A stretch of 37,774 bases of DNA from an uncultured Bacteroidales bacterium (GCA_946407715.1 CAMJPH010000014.1:1-37774), one strand, 5' to 3'; counted from the first letter of the stretch, positions 24,231 through 31,759 are shown. A program made the numbers and translations. Notes: a model not told the origin generated them from the letters alone.

Positions 24231-24430
24231 GCATGTTTTCCACGGAAAACTGACGTTCTTTAGTTATCGTGCAATCGCTTTTTGTTTGTCAAAGAAATCT
24301 AGCAAATTTTAACCAACAGCAGAAAAGCAATTACAGTGATCATGTCTGCAACAGGCGTGGATTGTTTTTTGTTTTCTGCTTGGGTTTTGCTAGAACCTCT
24401 TTGACTACAAAGACAGGCCACGCCTTTTTT
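24231..24430 (+). ncRNA. Candidate structured RNA or long 5' leader
   Basis: About 200 bases between a promoter box and a U-run, with nested perfect helices. GTTTTC/GAAAAC lies at the 5' end. GTCAAAGA 24288-24295 pairs with TCTTTGAC 24398-24405. TCTAGCAAA 24298-24306 pairs with TTTGCTAGA 24386-24394, AGCAGAAAA 24318-24326 with TTTTCTGCT 24372-24380, and CAAT 24328-24331 with ATTG 24361-24364. GGCGTGG 24354-24360 in the apical loop can also pair with CCACGCC 24418-24424 just before TTTTTT, giving a pseudoknot or a competing terminator. It could be a small RNA (6S-sized) or an attenuator for the genes below. I do not recognise a named family. Confidence 0.5.
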
Positions 24431-24495
24431 CGTGCCTGCTAGTGAAGCCCTTGCAGTATTGATTCACAAATCAACAACAATCAAAAATAATTGTA

Positions 24496-24858
24496 ATGGG
24501 TATTATCAACAACATCAAAGACCGTTTCAACAACGCGGAGTTCACGGTCGCTCCGAACAAGAAGCTGAAAACCATTTCAGCCGAATTCAAGAAAAGCTTC
24601 GACTGCACACTTGTCTTCTACAAGGGGGCGATGATCGCGGACGGCGACATGACGCTTGCGGAATTAGACAAACACACCTCCAAGGATGTGAAAAAAGCCA
24701 ATGCAGAGCTCAAACTCAAGGGCAGCACAAAGGTGAGTGATGCCGAGAAACTATTCGACCAAACTTTTGGTGTGACCGTCCAAATCAAGGACAAAGCCGG
24801 CAAGGAGTGTGTGCCGAACAACATCACCATCGGGCAGGCCGCCAGAGGAGAGTATTAA
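24496..24858 (+). CDS. Small protein with two tandem copies of an unrecognised beta-alpha-beta module
   Basis: A 120-residue soluble protein. Residues about 20-55 (TISAEFKKSFDCTLVFYKG, then IADGDMTLAEL) and 76-115 (KVSDAEKLFDQTFGVTVQIK, then NNITI) are diverged copies of one module. Each has a strand, an amphipathic helix ending in FG or FD, then a strand and a short acidic turn. The same double module makes up the next protein and the C-terminus of the one at 25542. I cannot name the family. The gene follows the structured RNA region and is probably co-transcribed with 24905-25207, 46 bases away. Confidence 0.65.
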   Translation: MGIINNIKDRFNNAEFTVAPNKKLKTISAEFKKSFDCTLVFYKGAMIADGDMTLAELDKHTSKDVKKANAELKLKGSTKVSDAEKLFDQTFGVTVQIKDKAGKECVPNNITIGQAARGEY

Positions 24859-24904
24859 GCAGAATCATTTTCAACCCAATTAATCACTTAAAAATCAATC
24901 AAAA

Positions 24905-25207
24905 ATGGCAGAATTCAACATTAGCGGCCGTTTGACGGTCAAAAGTCTGAAGAAACAATTCAAAGAAGCTTTCGGTGCAACGCTGAGAGTTTACAAAGGC
25001 AAACAATTTGCTGACGATGACGCCACGCTGGCTTCCATCCGCGTGGGCGATGTCAAAGGCGGCGAACTCAAATGCGCCGGAAACCTCAAGGTCGGCAACT
25101 TCGAGAACAAGATGAAAGAGTTGTTCGGTGTCACCGTGCAAGTCGCCACCAAAGACGACAGCGCACTGGCCGACAACGACATCACTATCGCTGCCGCCGG
25201 CAGATAG
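24905..25207 (+). CDS. Small protein consisting only of the duplicated module
   Basis: 100 residues made of two modules. The first is at 9-46 (RLTVKSLKKQFKEAFGATLR, VYKGKQFADDDATLASIR) and the second at 60-98 (NLKVGNFENKMKELFGVTVQ, then DDSALADNDITI). The internal match L-V--[LF]---[FM]KE-FG-T[LV]-V is clear. It ends in AAAGR with no signal peptide or membrane segment. It is the simplest representative of the domain shared by three genes here. The order of strands and helix recalls a beta-grasp layout, but that is only a guess from pattern. A terminator hairpin follows at 25226. Confidence 0.7.
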   Translation: MAEFNISGRLTVKSLKKQFKEAFGATLRVYKGKQFADDDATLASIRVGDVKGGELKCAGNLKVGNFENKMKELFGVTVQVATKDDSALADNDITIAAAGR

Positions 25208-25225
25208 TATTTCGTTTTAAATCGC

Positions 25226-25265
25226 AAAGTTGTACGCTGCACAACAGCGTACAACTTTTATGTGT
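25226..25265 (+). terminator. Rho-independent terminator after the small-protein pair
   Basis: AAAGTTGTACGCTG at 25226-25239 pairs perfectly with CAGCGTACAACTTT at 25245-25258 around CACAA. A T-rich tail follows (TTATGTGTTTT). It ends the 24496-25207 transcript. Confidence 0.75.
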
Positions 25266-25308
25266 TTTAATTCAATCAAACACCCATTCAACACAAAAAT
25301 ATTGCATC

Positions 25309-25479
25309 ATGTCCCGTGTACGTGGTCTTTCATTCTCACTAAAACGCGCCCTCGGCATCTCCGGCCTCAAAACCAAAATCGCCCGCAAAACCCGCATTCC
25401 GACCACCAAAGGCGGCCTGGAACGCAAAATCGGGAGAGGAATCCTCAACCTTTTCAAAGGAAAGAAACACCGAAGATAA
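25309..25479 (+). CDS. 56-residue highly basic small protein
   Basis: The start at ATG 25309 gives MSRVRGLSFSLKRALGISGL followed by KTKIARKTRIPTTKGGLERK and a lysine/arginine end (GKKHRR). It has about one basic residue in three, few acidic residues, and no membrane segment. The composition suggests nucleic-acid or ribosome binding, or a DNA-compacting role. I do not recognise a family. Codons and spacing fit a real gene, which lies between a terminator and the gene at 25542. Confidence 0.5.
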   Translation: MSRVRGLSFSLKRALGISGLKTKIARKTRIPTTKGGLERKIGRGILNLFKGKKHRR

Positions 25480-25494
25480 GTGTAAACAGAGTAA

Positions 25495-25519
25495 GCCGAA
25501 AATCTGGAAAAGAGTAGGC
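25495..25519 (+). repeat. 25-base leader motif, copy 1
   Basis: GCCGAAAATCTGGAAAAGAG plus TAGGC, 22 bases before the gene at 25542. It recurs with two changes at 27457-27481, also 22 bases before a start codon, so it may be a regulatory or translation-related site. Confidence 0.5.
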
Positions 25520-25541
25520 TATTATTAAACATTATTTTGTT

Positions 25542-26279
25542 ATGGAACCTAAAGTACTAGTTTATGGAAAAGCCAAAGGTTGGACCGCGTTAGGAATCGT
25601 GGACGCCTATTTGAAAATCTACCCCTATGCAACATTGGAAGACTTGAACAAAGCTTTCCCACGCGAGAAATTCGCCTCTACGAAGAGTGTCGACAAAATC
25701 CTCATCGACCTCAAAGAGTTGGAAAAAGAGGCCAACGAAAGCGGAAACGAACGCTCCATCTCCGACGTAGCGCAATGGAAAAAGATTCATTGGTATATCA
25801 CCTTGGAAGACGGAACGGATGTAATCTTCTACAAAGTGATGTGGGGTGAAAGTAATTTCCCGACTCTTGTGGAATATGCCAAAACCCTCGGCATTGAGGT
25901 CGCCTCTTTTGAAAAAACCAAAGGCGGCACGGAACGTGGCAGCTACGAACTGGAATATTTAGCTGGTTTTTCGTTCCAAGTGGATGGCCGCATGACGGTG
26001 AACACCTTACAACAGGAATTTAGAGACGCTTTTAATGCCAGTCTGCGCGTTTACGAACCCGGCGGCAAAAAAGCAAACCCGAAAGCACACCTTGCCAGTC
26101 TGCGCATTGACGGAGACGCAACCCAAGTGGGTAGTTTCGAGGCAGCCAACGACATGAAAGTCATGGATTTTGAGTACAAGATGAAATCCATTTTCGGCAT
26201 CAATGTCCAAGTGGCACGTGCCGATGACAGCAAGTTGTCGAATGACAATTCCATGTTGAAAGACGCTGGAAAGAACTAA
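25542..26279 (+). CDS. Hypothetical protein: unknown N-terminal domain fused to the duplicated module
   Basis: A 245-residue protein. The N-terminal region (about 1-140) starts KVLVYGKAKGWTALGIVDAY and includes YATLEDLNKAFP, WYITLEDGTDVIFYKVMWG and GIEVASFEKTKGGTERGSYE, ending in LEYL. It looks like an alpha/beta regulatory or binding domain. Residues about 149-188 (RMTVNTLQQEFRDAFNASLR) and 203-242 (NDMKVMDFEYKMKSIFGINV) repeat the module of the two preceding small proteins. Either those are free versions of this C-terminus, or all bind one partner. A strong terminator follows. No catalytic motif is seen. Confidence 0.6.
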   Translation: MEPKVLVYGKAKGWTALGIVDAYLKIYPYATLEDLNKAFPREKFASTKSVDKILIDLKELEKEANESGNERSISDVAQWKKIHWYITLEDGTDVIFYKVMWGESNFPTLVEYAKTLGIEVASFEKTKGGTERGSYELEYLAGFSFQVDGRMTVNTLQQEFRDAFNASLRVYEPGGKKANPKAHLASLRIDGDATQVGSFEAANDMKVMDFEYKMKSIFGINVQVARADDSKLSNDNSMLKDAGKN

Positions 26280-26290
26280 ACATAATTATG

Positions 26291-26330
26291 GAAGACTATC
26301 TGACAGTTTTGCCAGATAGTCTTCATTTAT
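26291..26330 (+). terminator. Rho-independent terminator
   Basis: GAAGACTATCTG at 26291-26302 pairs perfectly with CAGATAGTCTTC at 26313-26324 around a 10-base loop, then ATTTATTTT. It lies between the module-fusion gene and the nuclease gene. Confidence 0.75.
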
Positions 26331-26347
26331 TTTGACCTGCAATTATA

Positions 26348-27436
26348 ATGGACAGCCATACGAGGATAGACGAAAAAATCGACTTCAAACTGGACTATAT
26401 GTCCCGTTTGTTTCGTAAAATTAGCCACAAGCGATTTGAGACGTACGTCATCCAGCGCATCTGGCATCGGCTTGATGATGACCGCGTGCAGTTCGTTTCG
26501 CAGCAGTATGTGAAGCGCGTCCAAAATGACGACTACGCCTTGGCCGACCTGTATCTGCCGCAAGTAAACATCGTGGTGGAAATCAACGAGCCCTACCACT
26601 ACGATGAAGACCAGCACAAACGGGAAGCCATCCGAAATGCAGAAGTTTCCAAAATCGCAGGTGTACAGGTGTTTGTGGTGGACTGCCGGAAACCTATGAC
26701 GGAGTTGCACCGCGACATCGACCAGATTGTGGACGTGATCCGGCAAAAGGTCATCCAACTCGGCGACAAGTTCATCCCGTGGGTGGGATTAGACAAGCGC
26801 ACGCCCGCTTATTACCAACGCAAGGGGTATCTTCTGGTAGAGGACAACGAATATGTGGAAACCATTGACGACATTTGTGAGATATTTCACACCAAGGCCA
26901 AGCATAGGGGATACCTGCGCGCAGGGAGCGTTGTTCTCTACGACAACACGGAACTATGGTTCCCAAATGCAGAAAACAAACAATGGCACAATGAAATGAT
27001 CGAGGACGGACACTATCTGCTCGAATATCCGAACAATCCAGACAAACAACACGACTGGATGCTGGAGAACACCATCAAGAAAAACAGACGAATGATCACC
27101 TTTTTCCGCCAGAAAGACGATTTGGGTTTCAATTATTACAAGTTCGTTGGGACATTTGAAATCGACAAGTCACGCTCCACCGCAACAGACAGATGCTATT
27201 GGAAACGGGTGGCGGAAAAAGTCAATCTGAATGAGGAGCTCGAAAAACACAGGGAAACCACTAAAAGGCAAGCCGAGAATCCGCCTCAACCCTTAAAGGT
27301 TAAGGAAATCATTTCACACATATTATCGTCGAATTCCGATTCTACATGGAGTCGCGAAAAGTGGGAAAACTTGGAGAAAGACGTGAAGGCCGCGCTCACC
27401 ATCTTTGAAATAGCACGAAAGAATCACGAAAAATAA
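26348..27436 (+). CDS. Vsr/DUF559-like nuclease with a possible SRA/EVE-like reader domain
   Basis: A 362-residue protein. Residues about 30-110 resemble very-short-patch or DUF559 PD-(D/E)XK nucleases: YALADLYLPQVNIVVEINEP (Asp67, Glu78, Asn80) followed by YHYDEDQHKREAIRNAE and GVQVFVVDC. In the usual form H-x(n)-Q-x2-R follows, as here (His84, Gln90-like, Arg92). Residues about 175-295 (ICEIFHTKAKHRGYLRAG, LWFPNAENKQWHNEM, FFRQKDDLGFNYYKFVGTFE, YWKRVAEKVNL) look like a beta-rich reader domain such as SRA/YDG or PUA/EVE. The order is that of AbaSI/PvuRts1I-type modification-dependent endonucleases. This function is inferred. The ExN in place of ExK deserves care. Confidence 0.5.
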   Translation: MDSHTRIDEKIDFKLDYMSRLFRKISHKRFETYVIQRIWHRLDDDRVQFVSQQYVKRVQNDDYALADLYLPQVNIVVEINEPYHYDEDQHKREAIRNAEVSKIAGVQVFVVDCRKPMTELHRDIDQIVDVIRQKVIQLGDKFIPWVGLDKRTPAYYQRKGYLLVEDNEYVETIDDICEIFHTKAKHRGYLRAGSVVLYDNTELWFPNAENKQWHNEMIEDGHYLLEYPNNPDKQHDWMLENTIKKNRRMITFFRQKDDLGFNYYKFVGTFEIDKSRSTATDRCYWKRVAEKVNLNEELEKHRETTKRQAENPPQPLKVKEIISHILSSNSDSTWSREKWENLEKDVKAALTIFEIARKNHEK

Positions 27437-27456
27437 CAATCCATATCACGGAGGAT

Positions 27457-27481
27457 GCCGAAAATTCGGAAAAGAGTAGGC
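27457..27481 (+). repeat. 25-base leader motif, copy 2
   Basis: GCCGAAAATTCGGAAAAGAG plus TAGGC, 22 bases before ATG 27504. It differs from copy 1 by two bases. Here the central CCGAAAATTCGG is a palindrome. Confidence 0.5.
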
Positions 27482-27503
27482 AAAAAACAGAAATAGCAGA
27501 ATT

Positions 27504-27746
27504 ATGAGTAAAGAATACTACAAAAAGAAAATCATCGACCTGCGGGCGCAGCTGGAACGCGAGCGCGAGGCCAAGAAAAGAGACAACGAACGCTATGCGA
27601 GCCTGATCAAGAGCGCGTCCTCGCCCTCCTCAAAGGCTTCCTACCGCAAATCCAAGATCGACCACGCGGCCTCCCACGACCGCAACATCGAGTCCATCAA
27701 GCGCAACATCGAAAGTGCCAAGGAAGCGTTGAAACGGGAGAAATAA
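27504..27746 (+). CDS. 80-residue charged coiled-coil protein
   Basis: Sequence features are KEYYKKKIIDLRAQLERERE, a serine-rich middle (IKSASSPSSKASYRKS), then IESIKRNIESAKEALKREK. It is almost wholly charged and predicted helical, so a homodimeric or partner-binding coiled coil is likely. The family is not recognised. It follows the same 25-base leader motif as the gene at 25542 and ends one base before the start of the outer-membrane gene, which suggests translational coupling. Confidence 0.55.
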   Translation: MSKEYYKKKIIDLRAQLEREREAKKRDNERYASLIKSASSPSSKASYRKSKIDHAASHDRNIESIKRNIESAKEALKREK

Positions 27747-27747
27747 T

Positions 27748-28515
27748 ATGATGAAGAAACTATTCCCCCTTTTCCTCCTCCTGGCGTGCCTTGTTACCGC
27801 CAACGCCCAATCCGACTCCCCTACCCTCTCCGCCGACCGGCCCGGGATGGCTACCGGCACTGACGTCACACCCTTCCTGAAAGTGGTATGGGAGACTGGC
27901 TTTGAGAGCACTTGGGACGGGGATCCCGCCTTCCTGCTGCCCACCACGATGCTGCGCTTCGGTGTCACCAAGTTCGCTGAACTGCGGTTAGAGTACGACG
28001 GCACTTTTGGCCGGCTTCACGACCGCCACTGGTCCTACGACGTGCAGCCGCTCGTCATCGGCACCAAGGTCAAAATCTTCGAGGGCTACAAATGGGTGCC
28101 CAAGATCTCCCTGATGGCCAACCTCGCCATCCCGCTCACCCGCGTGCCCGACGGATTTGTGCAATCCCACACGGCCCCGTCGCTCTACCTGCTCTTCCAA
28201 AACGACGTCACCGACTGGTTCAACATCGGCTACAATGTGGGCGCGGAATGGTCGGGCGTGTCACACATTCCCTCCACCTTCCTGGCCCTCAGCCTCGGCT
28301 TCAACATCGGCGAACGCTTCGGAGCCTTCGTGGAGAGCTACAACTACCTCACCCGCTACGGCAAGCGGAACACCGAGGCGGAATGCAACCTCGACTTCGG
28401 CTTCACCTGCCTCGTGCATCCCCGCGTGCAACTCGACCTATACGGAATGTTCAACTGCCAAGATCCCCGTAATTTCAACGGCATCGGCCTCGGCGTGGCG
28501 TGGCTGATTAATTAA
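27748..28515 (+). CDS. Outer-membrane beta-barrel protein, MetA-pathway/transporter-like
   Basis: A 255-residue protein with a signal peptide (MMKKLFPLFLLLACLVTANA, cleavage near NAQ). SADRPGMATGTDVTP near the start matches the family around the phenol-degradation (MetA) outer-membrane proteins. The remainder alternates aromatic and polar residues through about 12 predicted strands and ends in LGVAWLIN. It probably forms a small barrel or channel in the outer membrane. It starts one base after the coiled-coil stop, with two start codons in a row, so ATG 27751 is also possible. Confidence 0.7.
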   Translation: MMKKLFPLFLLLACLVTANAQSDSPTLSADRPGMATGTDVTPFLKVVWETGFESTWDGDPAFLLPTTMLRFGVTKFAELRLEYDGTFGRLHDRHWSYDVQPLVIGTKVKIFEGYKWVPKISLMANLAIPLTRVPDGFVQSHTAPSLYLLFQNDVTDWFNIGYNVGAEWSGVSHIPSTFLALSLGFNIGERFGAFVESYNYLTRYGKRNTEAECNLDFGFTCLVHPRVQLDLYGMFNCQDPRNFNGIGLGVAWLIN

Positions 28516-28550
28516 TTAAGAATAAAGAATTTAGATGGATATGCCTTAAG

Positions 28551-28605
28551 CAGCCCCGAAGGGGCAAAATCCCAGTAACCCCACACAAGCGTAAGCGCAG
28601 TGTGG
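28551..28605 (+). repeat. REP-like paired hairpins common in Bacteroidota
   Basis: GCCCCGAAGGGGC at 28553-28565 forms a tight hairpin. CCACAC at 28581-28586 and GTGTGG at 28600-28605 flank a GCGTAAGC loop for a second hairpin. The CAGCCCCGAAGGGGCAAA type of motif is dispersed in many Bacteroidota genomes, by memory. It lies after the barrel gene and may stop transcription. Confidence 0.55.
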
Positions 28606-28626
28606 TGCCTTGAGGAGGAGACAAAT

Positions 28627-28653
28627 CGCAAATCGTAAATCGTAAACCGCAAT
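28627..28653 (+). repeat. Heptads before the ion-channel gene
   Basis: CGCAAAT, CGTAAAT, CGTAAAC and a partial CGCAAT run directly up to the start codon at 28655. This is the same CGWAARY consensus as 20762-20818. Confidence 0.6.
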
Positions 28654-28654
28654 A

Positions 28655-30406
28655 ATGACCGACAAAATTTACCAATTCAAACAGGAACTCAACCGCGTCT
28701 TCGACGACAATCTGCACACCAAACAGTGGCACAACTACGTTGATTACGCCATTATCGGACTGATCATCATCAGCACGTTGGAGGTGTTCGCCTCCACATT
28801 TCCAGGCGCCGAGCAGCAGTTCGGTGGACTGCTGAAGTTCATCGACATCTTCACCACTATCATCTTCACCATTGAAGTGACGCTCCGCATCTGGAATGCA
28901 GATATGCTGGACGACAAATACAAGGGTTTCTGGGGCAGGGTGCGCTACTGCTTCAGTTTTTACGGACTGATCGACCTTCTCTCCACCTACCCATTCTACG
29001 TCAGCCTGTTCTTCCCTGTGCCCTACACCGCGTTGAAAGTGCTGAGAATCGCACGGTTGCTGCGCGTATTCCGCTATATGCACTCGTTCAGACTCCTCTC
29101 CAGCGCAATCAAATCCAAAAAAAGCGAGCTGTGGGTATCACTACAGTTCCTCGGCATCGTCACCGTCATCCTGTCGCTCATCCTCTACTTTGTGGAGCAC
29201 AACGCCCAACCCGATGTGTATGTGAACGGCTGGGACTCGGTGCTGTGGGCCTTCCTGCAGTACATCGGTGACCCGGGCGGCTTTGCCGACACCCCGCCGG
29301 TGACCATCGCCGGGCAGGTCATCGCCGCCTGCGTGGGTATCCTCGGCATCGCCATCTTCGCCGTGCCCGCCGGTCTCATTGGCTCTGGCTTTACCGAAGT
29401 GATGGAAGCCGAACAAAAGGAGGAGGAACTTAAGGAAAACGCCAAAAATATCAACGAGTTTATGCTTATCAAAGGCTTTAAAAGAGAGGGCCTTTTTTGG
29501 CCAGCCAAAAATCTCAGTTTCGGCGACATCAAACTTGAGCTTGGACTCTCCGAAGAAGAAATTCTGAAGGCTGTCACCCTCGCCAAAAACCTTCGTGTAA
29601 AGAATCTGGCAACCGCCGTCAACGAAGGCCCCAAAAACGATATGCTGGTAGTTAACCAGTTCTACTTGAACACATCCTACGGCAGCCACGTGGAACGCGG
29701 CTCCAGTGTCACCATTGTCAACCCTATCGGAATAGGTGACAACGGGCTCAGTTTCTTCGACTGGCACATTGCCCAGTTGGGCGGTTTCAACTACGTGTCC
29801 AACGAGTTTTTCTCCCGCCAAAACAGCAACGAAGATGTGCGTTGTAATTTCTACACCGTTGCGGAGGATACGACCGAGAATCCCTGTTTTCGTCAATTTA
29901 TAGATGACATCACCCGCGACCGAAATGAGAACGATTGGATCGTGGTCGTCGCCGGCGAACAAATTGTCAAAAACATCACCGATTTTCATTTCGAATTCGG
30001 CGGAGAAAAAGGGGAAACGGGGTTCGATTTTCCCGAATGCATCACCCGCGACCGTACGCTGCTGAAACAATTGTATGACGATTTCAGCAAAACAATGGAA
30101 GATAAGGGGCTTAAAACCGATGCTCACCAAGTACAACCCAAATTAAATAAAGACAACGTCACACGGTATATTCAATCAAGGACAAATGCCAATGTGCTAC
30201 TGATCACAGTATCGTACAAGCTGATGGTATTCGACAAAACAGTACATACCGCCATTTGTAATTTTGCGGACACACTTAACCGCAATCTTGAAACAAAGCA
30301 AGAGAAGGGACTGCACAAAGAGGAATACAAGACCCGCTCTATAGAGAATGCCTACTGGCGAGAACTATACGGGATTGATGAAGAAAAAAACGAAAGAATC
30401 GGATGA
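28655..30406 (+). CDS. Voltage-gated-type ion channel with unusual pore and large C-terminal domain
   Basis: A 583-residue membrane protein. Residues 1-170 form a voltage-sensor-like S1-S4, with S4 at about 125-145 (ALKVLRIARLLRVFRYMHSF). S5 is at about 160-182, the pore loop at about 195-210 and S6 at 215-245 (CVGILGIAIFAVPAGLIGSG). The potassium filter TxGYGD is absent: the pore reads LWAFLQYIGDPGGFADTPPV. Ion selectivity is therefore uncertain. The remaining 330 residues are cytosolic, with MLVVNQFYLNTSYGSHVERG, GGFNYVSNEFFSRQN and ITVSYKLMVFDKTVHTA, and have no named domain. It is followed by the peptidase gene after 10 bases. Confidence 0.75.
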   Translation: MTDKIYQFKQELNRVFDDNLHTKQWHNYVDYAIIGLIIISTLEVFASTFPGAEQQFGGLLKFIDIFTTIIFTIEVTLRIWNADMLDDKYKGFWGRVRYCFSFYGLIDLLSTYPFYVSLFFPVPYTALKVLRIARLLRVFRYMHSFRLLSSAIKSKKSELWVSLQFLGIVTVILSLILYFVEHNAQPDVYVNGWDSVLWAFLQYIGDPGGFADTPPVTIAGQVIAACVGILGIAIFAVPAGLIGSGFTEVMEAEQKEEELKENAKNINEFMLIKGFKREGLFWPAKNLSFGDIKLELGLSEEEILKAVTLAKNLRVKNLATAVNEGPKNDMLVVNQFYLNTSYGSHVERGSSVTIVNPIGIGDNGLSFFDWHIAQLGGFNYVSNEFFSRQNSNEDVRCNFYTVAEDTTENPCFRQFIDDITRDRNENDWIVVVAGEQIVKNITDFHFEFGGEKGETGFDFPECITRDRTLLKQLYDDFSKTMEDKGLKTDAHQVQPKLNKDNVTRYIQSRTNANVLLITVSYKLMVFDKTVHTAICNFADTLNRNLETKQEKGLHKEEYKTRSIENAYWRELYGIDEEKNERIG

Positions 30407-30416
30407 CCTATAATGT

Positions 30417-31142
30417 ATGAGACTTCTCAAGCAACTATATCAGATCAATAGCAAATCGAGCCACGAAGCCGAAATCAAGCGCTTGGTGCTGGACCAACTG
30501 GAAGGTTTGCCACTGACCGTTGTGGATGATGCCTTCGGCAACGTGTTCATCACCAAGGGCCAGGCTGAGAAATACCCTTGCGTGGCAGCCCATTTGGACG
30601 AAGTCCATCAACCGTGTGTACGCCACTTGCAAGAAGCCGACGGAATGATTTTCGCCACCGACGAAAAGGAGGAACGTGTCGGTATCGGCGCCGATGACAA
30701 AAATGGCATCTGGATTGCTTTGAGACTCCTTCAAGAAGTGGAGACCCTTAAGGTAGCCTTCTTTGTGCAGGAGGAAAAGGACGGGGAGCTGAGCGGCTGC
30801 CGCGGCTCCCGGGCTTGCGACCTCTCCTGGTTCAATGATGTACGTTACAGTCTGCAATGCGACCGTAAAGGCAACAGTGACATCGTCACCTACGCGGAGA
30901 AAGCGGATGTACGCTTGTGTGAGGATGATTTCATTCCAGCAGAAATCCGCAAGCTATATGGCTATGCGCCTGTCCCCGGGGGCAAGACCGACGTGGTGGC
31001 CCTGAAACAGCGTGGCTTGAAGATTCCCTGCTGCAACCTCAGCTGCGGCTATCAAAATGCCCATAAGCCCGAAGAATACACTATCGTGAAAGATTTATTG
31101 AACGCATACCGTTTTGTACACCATATCCTAAACGTCTTATAG
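30417..31142 (+). CDS. Compact M20/M42-type zinc aminopeptidase
   Basis: A 241-residue peptidase-like protein. Candidate metal ligands follow the M20/M28/M42 order: AAHLDEVHQ (His59-x-Asp61), GIGADDKNGIWIAL (bridging Asp93), VQEEKDGELSG (Glu119, Glu120), LQCDRKGNSD (Asp149) and GYQNAHKPEE (His216). It lacks the lid or dimerisation domain of the typical 350-residue enzymes, so it is unusually short. It lies 10 bases after the ion channel and 2 bases before pcp, which suggests a three-gene transcript for peptide turnover. The substrate is unknown. Confidence 0.7.
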   Translation: MRLLKQLYQINSKSSHEAEIKRLVLDQLEGLPLTVVDDAFGNVFITKGQAEKYPCVAAHLDEVHQPCVRHLQEADGMIFATDEKEERVGIGADDKNGIWIALRLLQEVETLKVAFFVQEEKDGELSGCRGSRACDLSWFNDVRYSLQCDRKGNSDIVTYAEKADVRLCEDDFIPAEIRKLYGYAPVPGGKTDVVALKQRGLKIPCCNLSCGYQNAHKPEEYTIVKDLLNAYRFVHHILNVL

Positions 31143-31144
31143 TT

Positions 31145-31759
31145 ATGAAATTACTACTCACCGGTTTCGAGCCTTTTGGACAAGAGTCCGTCAACCCCTC
31201 TTGGGAGGCGGTGAAAGCCATCCCGGATATGGTGGAGGGCGTGGAGGTGGTGAAAGTGCGCCTCCCCGTCACCTTCAAGGGGGCCGCAGTGATGCTGGAG
31301 CAGGCCGTGGACGAGTTCCGTCCCGACGTGGTGCTGTGCGTGGGACAGGGAAGCGGACGGTCCGAGGTCAACATCGAGCGCGTCGCCATCAACATGGCCG
31401 ACAGCAAGAAGCCCGACAACGACGGTTACCAACCTGAGGAGATGCCTGTGCGTGCGGAAGCGCCCGACGCCTACTTCAGCAACTTGCCAGTCAAGCGTCT
31501 TGTGGAGGCTCTTCACGAGGCGGGCGTTCCTGCCGTAGTTTCCAACTCCGCAGGCGCATACGTCTGCAACAGCGTCTTCTATACCGCCCTGCACCTGGTT
31601 CATAACAAATACCCGGATATGCGGGCCGGTTTCGTCCACATCCCCTACCTGCCCTGCCAAGTGGTGGAGAAAAGCAAACAGCCCTCAATGGGCACCGAGA
31701 CGGTGGTGTTGGCGTTGGAAACGATATTGCACACATTGGCAACGGTAAACCACGTTTGA
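31145..31759 (+). CDS. pcp: Pyrrolidone-carboxylate peptidase (pyroglutamyl peptidase I)
   Basis: A 204-residue C15-family cysteine peptidase that removes N-terminal pyroglutamate from peptides. LLTGFEPFGQESVNPSW is the family opening. The catalytic triad is seen in SEVNIERVAIN (Glu78), SNSAGAYVCN (Cys141) and FVHIPYLP (His165), about three residues earlier than in the reference numbering. It starts two bases after the preceding peptidase stop. Length is slightly short but complete. Confidence 0.92.
   Translation: MKLLLTGFEPFGQESVNPSWEAVKAIPDMVEGVEVVKVRLPVTFKGAAVMLEQAVDEFRPDVVLCVGQGSGRSEVNIERVAINMADSKKPDNDGYQPEEMPVRAEAPDAYFSNLPVKRLVEALHEAGVPAVVSNSAGAYVCNSVFYTALHLVHNKYPDMRAGFVHIPYLPCQVVEKSKQPSMGTETVVLALETILHTLATVNHV

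Noticed and set aside
24231..24430. Retron or 6S RNA
   Set aside because: There is no reverse transcriptase gene nearby, and the 5' hairpin is not a known 6S feature. I keep it as an unnamed structured RNA.
24905..25207. A bacterial ubiquitin-like modifier
   Set aside because: Only a loose strand-helix-strand resemblance is visible. There is no terminal Gly-Gly and no conjugating enzymes nearby.
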